A stretch of DNA of 64,000 bases from Erigeron canadensis. Taxonomy: Eukaryota; Streptophyta; Magnoliopsida; Asterales; Asteraceae. A model generated the notes under the pieces. The model ran no database searches and was not told where the DNA came from. It saw nothing but the letters and a program-made list of their open reading frames with translations. Shown here in pieces: positions 57,104 through 64,000 of this stretch. The DNA lies in assembly GCF_010389155.1 (NCBI RefSeq), contig NC_057761.1:12836501-12900500 (forward strand), written 5' to 3'. Numbering within the stretch: position 1 is the first letter of the stretch; every line of letters starts with the position of its first letter. The translations under genes and the position numbers were made by a program.

Positions 57104-57171
57104 TGTGAAGTCCCTCACTCGATGGTTTAACCCACAAGTGTAGAATAACAAGTCAAGTAATCACTAGATAG
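57104..57171 (-). repeat. Element D 5' LTR, first 68 bases only
   Basis: TGTGAAGTCCCTCACTCG to CACTAGATAG matches 38961-39028. The following bases of the LTR (GACTAGTATG) are replaced by TAGGGCTGAG. The rest is not found in the window, so it was either displaced to the right by insertions or deleted. Confidence 0.85.
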
Positions 57172-57345
57172 TAGGGCTGAGTATGGTTCGGTTTGGGTCG
57201 GTTTTGGCCCAAAACTGAAACCAAAACCGATCAAGTCGGTTTTTGGTTTTTTGAAACCGATTGGTTCGGTTTTTAAACGGTTCGGTTTTCTCGGTTTTTA
57301 TTCGGTTTTTACCCATTTGGGCTTGGGCTAAAAGTTTCAGTACTA
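57172..57345. mobile_element. hAT-like transposon terminus
   Basis: TAGGGCTGAGTATGGTTCGG followed by many copies of CGGTTTT and AACCGA and then GGGCTTGGGCT is the typical end structure of plant hAT elements and their MITEs: a short terminal repeat plus dense subterminal repeats. The opposite end was not found within the window. The right limit given is approximate. Confidence 0.5.
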
Positions 57346-60300
57346 ACAAACAAAAAAAATATATATAAAAGGCTCAAGTAAACATTTTTAGCCTAATTTT
57401 TCTACCAGTATCATGGGACCAACACGAAACAATACTTATCACTTTATCAGTATATAAAACCAATATAAACATAAACATATAAGAGATTAATAATATTAGT
57501 AGTCATTGAGAGATATAAACGTGAACTTCCAAAAGATTACAGATTGAGCTTGAATAGCATTTGATCTTATAAAGATCATCCAAAAAATATTAGTACGAAA
57601 GGCATGATTGTTTTTTGGCAAAAGGAAATATTAACACATCAAAAGACAAAAGCAATGCCTCCATATCAATTCATAGCCACCTAGAACAGCGAAATCCATC
57701 ATCTTGATCCTACATGATGAAAAAACAAAAACTAACAATTACTTATAAAAAAAAAACAGAATCATGCACATGTAAGTATTTACTGATTCATCAGACCATC
57801 ATGAAGTGAAAATATGAAACATTATACTCCAAGTGAAAATATGAGTCATTAACTGTAAATTTATAAATATTCTTATCAACTAAGGGTTAAATTCGTTCCT
57901 TATCAACTAAGGGCTAATTCGTTTCTACCCAAGTTAAATTCGTTCAATTCAAAATCTAAGTCCATGTTCACAAATCTAAATTCGTTTTGAACTAAAGTCT
58001 AAGTTCGTTTGTACAAGTCTAATTTTGTTTGAATAAACCAGTGAATGATTTCAAAATATAGATATATATAGAATCAAAATGAATCAAATCGAAGATACAT
58101 AGAAAACCTAGATCAATTTCGTGAATGAAAATAACATCAAACACTTACTTAGATCACAGTTTGCACAACGAATCAAGAAAACGAATTAGATTGAGAGAAA
58201 AGAAAAGAGTTTGGGTTTTAGGGTTTTGCTTGAAAATGAGAGTAATTTTCGTTTGATGAAGAAGTAACGAAGAAAAACCCCTTTATATACGGAAATAACA
58301 ATGGGCCAACTATGGGTCGGGCTAAACTTCACAAACGAAGTTAGCCAAACGAAGATATCCTTCGTTTGAACAAAATTGTTTCGAACGAAGATAACAGTTA
58401 TCTTCGTAAGAACAAATCAGAAAATATTCCAGATTTCAGCAAGTTTTTGAAAAATTTTTCAGATTTTCATCCAAGCAATCTTCTAAAACACAACCCTTCA
58501 TCACAATCTGTACATGGCAAAAACTCGTTAGAATGCAACCTGTTCATGCCTTGTACTAAAAACGTGCTTATCACCCAAATTCATAATCATAATGTAAGTA
58601 GATAACCGAACATTATAATCTTGAATGAAAACCCATGGTTTAAACACTATTCATAAACAAACCTGAAAATAATCAATTTAAATATGAACCTCATTACCAA
58701 TAACGATTATGACACCGAGAACTTCCTTTGATCATAGATATGCATGACGGCAAACCATCTTGAAACACTTAAGTCCCATACTAGATGCCGTCTACAAAAC
58801 TAACAAACAATGAACAATCCAACAAAAATTTACTGAAGAACTTAGTAAAGTTTCCAAAAGGATGTCACAAATTACAGCATGAAATTCAAAAGAAACTAAT
58901 ATCAAATTTGATTATTTTCATTAAATACATGAATCATAAATAAATAACTATTCCAAAAACAAATTCATGTATTCATCCTTCACATGCTCAAATCTGCATC
59001 ACAAATATTATCACTACACACCAAAGATGTTATCGTCATGATATCATCCGTGTGAATAACAATGTATAAACAGAAATCAACACTCCAACTTTATCTTCCT
59101 AACCTGAACACTACACACTTACCACAGAACTCATCAACGCATTGAGAACAAAACAGTATAATGCAGAAAATTCAAGTTACAATCACACTCAATCAGGGTT
59201 AACAAATATGAAATAACTAAAAATCTAACAAAAGATCAAGGGAGGTCATTTCTTGTCAAACCCTAAAATGTCACCACACAAATTTAAACAAACCCGATTA
59301 ATAACTTGGTGACAAGTGAAAATTATGAGATTTCAAATAACTTTGACATTTCACATATCACTTGAAAAGATCATTTTCTAAACTTAAACAAATTAATGTC
59401 CATATTAGAAAATCTTCTTTGAAAACAATCCACACAACCTCATTAAAAATTCACATGAAGGAATTCAGCAAAACATATACTCAGAATTTAAATAGGATCT
59501 CTCATGCAATAAGAACTTATAAAAATACTATTTTGACTCAATTAAAAAGAAAAATAACACAGAATAAAAATTGCAAAATAATAAACTAATCTAAATTCTA
59601 ATCAACTAGACTTTATACATTATTCACATTAAGCATGATTACTGCTGATTAGATCAGGTTAGCATGTTACATAAGCCTGCGGGTGAGAAATAATTCTCTT
59701 ATTATAAGTTTTGAACCGTGACCCAACAGCGATTACCGGTATGTTTGTCCTCTTAAACACTCGGTACGTCCAGTTTCCTTGAAGTTATGACACTTTCGAC
59801 ATACCCTGGCCAAGGACAGTCACCATGTAACCCGAGTAGCCTAATATGCCATTTGAATAATTTGCGAACTTATGTAACCCACATTCAGATATACTTTCGT
59901 AATCGATACAAGCACTAAGATAAAAAGTATTCAATATTTTCAAGAACATCCTTAATCAATCATGAAACACTTTGTGGATAACTGAATTGAATTACTTTGT
60001 GATGTCACATATTTGCTTCTACATTTCATGATTTATAAGGAACCCGTGATTTTCTATGAGATCCATGTAGCAAACTTTCTAACAACCTATCCCAAGTTGG
60101 AAGCTTTAGGTAGGCTAGGTATACAAAGATACCCCGAGGACATACTTGTCCGAATCTCAAAGACCACATTAGCCCCTTAATTTGCATTCATTTGATTTGC
60201 ATAACAATATCACATTTACTTTTATGCTCATGATTGGTAGAGGTTCTTGCCTATTCATTGAATAAATCTTATAGTAATGCTAGATCTTTCACAAAATTTA

Positions 60301-60684
60301 AAGACTTGATCAATTCAATACTGAAAAGCAAGCAATCTAAGCCATATATCAGAATATGTTTCCCACAAGAACATTGTATAGTTTATGTTCAGATTGAAGG
60401 AAACCTTGGTAATTTGTGTCTACCGATATATCCCAAATTGTAATCACTGAACTAATCAGTTATATTACGATTAAGCAGGCTTAAAAGCTAAAGTATCGTC
60501 ACTTCTCATCATTTAGCGCAGTAACCTTACTTTATTCATTTTTTTTTAATGGTTTTGTATTTTTCTGACACTAGATATATACAAACTTATACTAAGACAA
60601 CTCTTTTTGTATTTTTATGACTCTATCTATGTACAACTTATACTACAAAGACACGAAAAATAACTTTAAGTTCTTTGATAGAAA
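57346..60684 (-). other. Post-pol spacer of element A2
   Basis: The minus strand from 60480 to about 59700 closely matches the spacers of A (11286-11900) and A0 (1-650), including the string that reads CTCGGGTTACATGGTGAC. Further left the match weakens. A promoter-like block lies at 58260-58410 and a run of TAAATTCGTT repeats at 57885-58020. ORF3 is not reached. The left border with the hAT-like piece is not resolved. I see no supported gene here. Confidence 0.65.
58262..58407 (-). promoter_or_regulatory. Candidate internal promoter of A2
   Basis: Read on the minus strand, a 23-base palindrome (arms ACGAAGATAAC around one base, 58385-58407) precedes a GGGCCAACTA-type block and TATATAAAG at 58281-58289. 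The place and order match the candidate ORF3 promoters of A and A0, but the palindrome is different and no TGACGTCA is present. Confidence 0.45.
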
Positions 60685-63600
60685 CTACTCGGCATTCTTC
60701 ATACCATTGAGTTGAAATAACAACTCAAGACGAGGTCCATCAAAAGCTTTAGTGTATAGATCAGCAAGATTATCATCAATAATAACCTTTTCTAAATGAA
60801 TAAGCTTTTTCTCAAAACAGTCACGTATGAAATGATACTTTATATCTATGTGCTTCGTGACTTTAAAGTTTTTCGGATTCTTGGTAATATCTATGGCAGA
60901 CTTATTATCAATACAAATAGGAGTATTGGAGATATTCATACCATAATCGCGCAATTGTTGCTGTATACAAAGCACCTGAGAACAGCAATATCCAGCAGCA
61001 ATGTACTCTGCTTCACAGGATGACTGTGCAACAGATGTCTGTTTTTTGCACTGCCACCATATAATTCTCCCCCCTAAAAGCTGACATCCACCTGACGTTG
61101 ATTTCCTATCCGAGTTGTCACCACCATAATCCGAATCAGTATAAGCTACGAAGTCAAAAGAACCATACATGGGATACCAAAGACCTAGAAGAGGCTTGGC
61201 TTTCACATAACGAAGGATTCTTTTTGCAGCTTTCAAATGAGACTCTTTTGGATTAGCCTGATATCTAGCACACATAGAAACAGCAAAGGTAATATCTGGA
61301 CGTGAGGCTGTCAGGTACATCAAGGATCCAATAATAGCTCGATATTGAGTGGCATCGACGGATGGATCATTAGGCTTATCAGGGCACAACCCATGATTAG
61401 TCTTAATGGGAGTAACAACATCCTTAGCATCAGACATTCGAAACCTAGTAAGAAGATCTTTGACATACTTGGTCTGATGTATAAAGAAGCCATCCTTCAG
61501 TTGATCCACCTGTAGTCCAAGGAAGAAGGTTAATTCCCCCATAGCACTCATCTCAAACTTAGCCTTCATGCTCTGTTCAAATTCCTTGCACATTTTGTCA
61601 TCAGATGAACCAAAAATGATGTCATCGACATAAACCTGTACAAGCAAGTAGTCCTTCCCTTTCCATTTAATAAACAACGTGTTGTCTATAGAACCTCTGG
61701 TAAAACCACTGTCCTTCAAATGTGTTGACAATTTTTCATACCATGATCGAGGAGCCTGATGTAAACCATATAAAGCCTTATCGAGACGATATACTTTATT
61801 AGGAAAGTCTGGATCCTCAAACCCGACAGGTTGTTCTACATACACTTCTTCTTTAATGTCTCCATACAAGAAGGCACTCTTTACATCAAGCTGATACACC
61901 TTAATACCTTTATAACTAGCATATGCCAAAAATAATCGAATAGCTTCAAGTCTAGCTACAAGTGCAAATGTCTCATCGTAATCAAAGCCTTCTTGTTGCT
62001 CAAATCCTCTAACCACCAATCGAGCCTTATTTCGAGTGACTACACCTCTGTCATCTCATTTACAACGAAAAACCCAATGCGTTGTTAAAGGAGATTCACC
62101 CGGAGGTAAGTCAACTAACTTCCATACCTCAAGCTTTCGAAACTGAGCCAATTCTTCTTGCATCGCCTCAACCCATGACGGTTCCTTAAGAGCCATACCA
62201 ACATTTTTAGGCTCTACCTAAGAAATAAAGCAATAATACAAGTACCAAGTAATTGCCCCAGTATCCTTAACTTCAGCAAACATACACGACGATTTCTTAG
62301 ATTGATTCCTCGTGCGAACAGAGGTAGAAGCATCACCAATAATTTTCTCGACTGGATGATCCTTATTGACCCTAGTTTGAGGAACCTTATCGACTGAAAG
62401 ATCATCTCCCAAATTCGTCTGCACATGTTGCTCTGGAGTTTTATAATCTGGAGTGTTAGGCTCCTCCTGATTTTCACCTTCCGTGTCATCAGTATCATAA
62501 AAAGGAGAATCAGGTAGAGGTACATGCAAAGGATCAGTAGGAACTATAGGAGCAGACTCTAAGGTAGAATCTGCTACTTTTGTCCCACTAGATTCTCCAG
62601 ATTCAGAAGTAGGCTCAACTATTGGTGAGGAAACAGAAGAAAAACCAGAAACCGGTCCACCATCCAGAGGATCATGAAGAGTAACGACATCCTCCACAGT
62701 TGGAACACCTGCAAAAGAAACAGGACCACGAAAAGAAGTGAAGACTCCATCATAATCAAAATTATTAGCAGAACCAATGTGTACAGCAGGTTTATGACTG
62801 ACAATTACGACATTGGTACCAAGATCTACTTTGCCAGTCTTCTGATTGTACACACGCCTAATCGGTGTACTTGGAACATAACCCAAAAAGAAACCCTCCT
62901 CAGATTTAGGTTCAAATTTCCCTTGAGGAAGAGTTTTAAGAAAAGTGCAAGGAACACCGAAAGGCTCAACATTCTGTAAATTGGGCTTTTTGTTGTGCAA
63001 CAGTTCATAACTAGTTTTCTTAAACCGTTTAACTATCAAAACCCGATTCAGAATGTGACAAGCTGTATTCACTGCCTCTCCCCAGAAAGTAATAGGAAGC
63101 CCTAAATCAGCAAGCATCGTCCTGGCTGTCTCAATTAAAGTCCTGTTCTTCCGTTCAGCCACTCCATTCTGTTGTGGCTCATATGGTGCACTGTACTGAT
63201 GTTGAATTCCTTTGGTCAAGCAAAATACAGTAATAGTATTATTCTTGAACTCAGTACCATTGTCACTCCTGATTCTCTTAACGTTGACTCCATGGACATT
63301 TTCAACTTGCTTGATAAAATCCATAAATCGTTCTGCAGTCTCATCCTTGGTCTTCAGAAAGAATACCCATGAGTACCTTGAGTAATCATCAGTAATCACC
63401 AAACAGTAAGACATCCCTCCAATGTTTCTTTTGTTCACAGGACCAAAGAGATCCATATGAAGTAATTCGAATGGTTTGGAAATAGAGTTGAGTACTTTGG
63501 ATTTATGTGAATGCTTATGTTGCTTTCCTTTCAAACACGGTACACACTTAGCTTCCATCCCAAACTTCTTAACTGGCACATCGTCAACTAACCCAAGACT

Positions 63601-64000
63601 GATAAGTTCATTCATCTTCCGAAAGTTGATATGTCCCTTTCTACGATGCCATAGGAGAGATTCTGACTCATTTGCCTTGCTCAACAAACAAAGGGGCTCC
63701 TTTGGATTATCAACACCTAAAAGTAAGCCATAGATGTCTCTCTTCCTAGGAGCTTTGAGCATAATCCATTCTTCTGGAATAACAAAACCCGGCTTCAAGA
63801 TGTATGCCTCTTTTTCTGTGAAATGAACATTGTTGCCCTTATCACAGATCTGTGAGACACTCATTAGATTGTGAGTAAGTTGTTCCACATAGTTAACTCT
63901 TTCTAGAGTTAGTTGTCCATTGACGACATCTCCTTGACCGGTGATGTTGCCGCCCTTCGATCCTGCAAAACAAACATACGACCCATTTATACCAGTATAA
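60685..64000 (-). pseudogene. pol: pol of A2: protease end, integrase, RT, RNase H
   Basis: One frame runs from the window edge to 60685 with only two nonsense codons, TAG at 62218-62220 and TGA at 62056-62058. A has CAA and CGA there. It carries SVSQICDKG, the zinc domain (WHRRKGHINFRKM, CVPCLKGKQHKH), integrase D,D,E (HMDLFGPV, RSDNGTEF, NGVAERKNRT), RT with DVKSAFLYG and [11 protein letters not shown], and RNase H with YTDSDYGG, SCEAEY and CIDNKSAID. All catalytic residues look intact. It is the best preserved pol in the window. The DSG of protease lies beyond the edge. Confidence 0.88.

Larger units (their letters stand above)
38961..57171 (-). mobile_element. Element D: copia element with ORF3, hosting F and G
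   Basis: A third copia family with a 983-base LTR at the left end, PPT, ORF3, pol, gag, PBS and the first 68 bases of the 5' LTR at the right end. It points left. F and G are inserted within the protease to integrase part of pol, each with a perfect 5-base duplication. Without them D measures about 10.7 kb to 57171. Confidence 0.88.

Noticed and set aside
59362..59589. Lys/Thr-rich plus-strand ORF of 75 codons
   Set aside because: AT-rich spacer of A2 in antisense, with no homologue in A or A0.

Overview
This window is plant nuclear DNA, AT-rich and built almost entirely of nested LTR retrotransposons. I see no host gene, rRNA, tRNA or CRISPR array. The gag-pol proteins are Ty1/copia, gene order gag-PR-IN-RT-RNaseH. 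Primer-binding sites match initiator tRNA-Met (TGGTATCAGAGC), and two families carry an extra long ORF after pol, so the elements look Sirevirus/SIRE-like. The post-pol ORF recalls proteins common in Asteraceae genomes, so a daisy-family plant is my best guess (inference, not proven).

Layout, with my own element names. A0 (+) is an older SIRE-like element. Only its 3' region is here (1-3585 and 29853-31833). A (+, 3586-29847) is a complete younger relative inserted inside the post-pol ORF of A0, with target duplication ACCAA. B (-, 13401-24828) is a complete copia element of a second family, inserted in the region between pol and ORF3 of A. A0 itself sits in the gag of E (-, 31834-35758), and E sits in the leader of C (+, 35759-38960). 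E and C are both family-B relatives. Element D (-, 38961-57171) then interrupts the gag of C. D is interrupted by F (-, 46936-50446), a small non-autonomous element, and by G (50554-54515), a 4-kb solo LTR. The 5' LTR of D is cut after 68 bp by a hAT-like terminus at 57172. A2 (-, to the window end) is a third SIRE-like copy with an almost continuous pol. The nesting order is therefore C > E > A0 > A > B on one side and C > D > F and G on the other.

Functionally each autonomous element would encode a capsid/nucleocapsid (gag), a protease, integrase, reverse transcriptase and RNase H, copying its RNA from the LTR promoter with an initiator-Met primer. Nearly every coding region here is broken. 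Many nonsense codons are C-to-T changes (CAG to TAG, CGA to TGA) seen by comparing copies in this same window, as expected for methylated, silenced repeats.

The most interesting parts are noncoding or poorly known. The A family has a large post-pol gene (ORF3) preceded by what looks like its own TATA promoter and a leader intron. Its LTR carries a 24-bp perfect palindrome centred on TGACGTCA, echoed upstream of ORF3. The A leader holds four CACGTG boxes exactly 22 bp apart. Family B, E, C and F leaders are filled with GATC-centred hairpins, and F keeps only a gag-tail coiled-coil ORF with a new N terminus.
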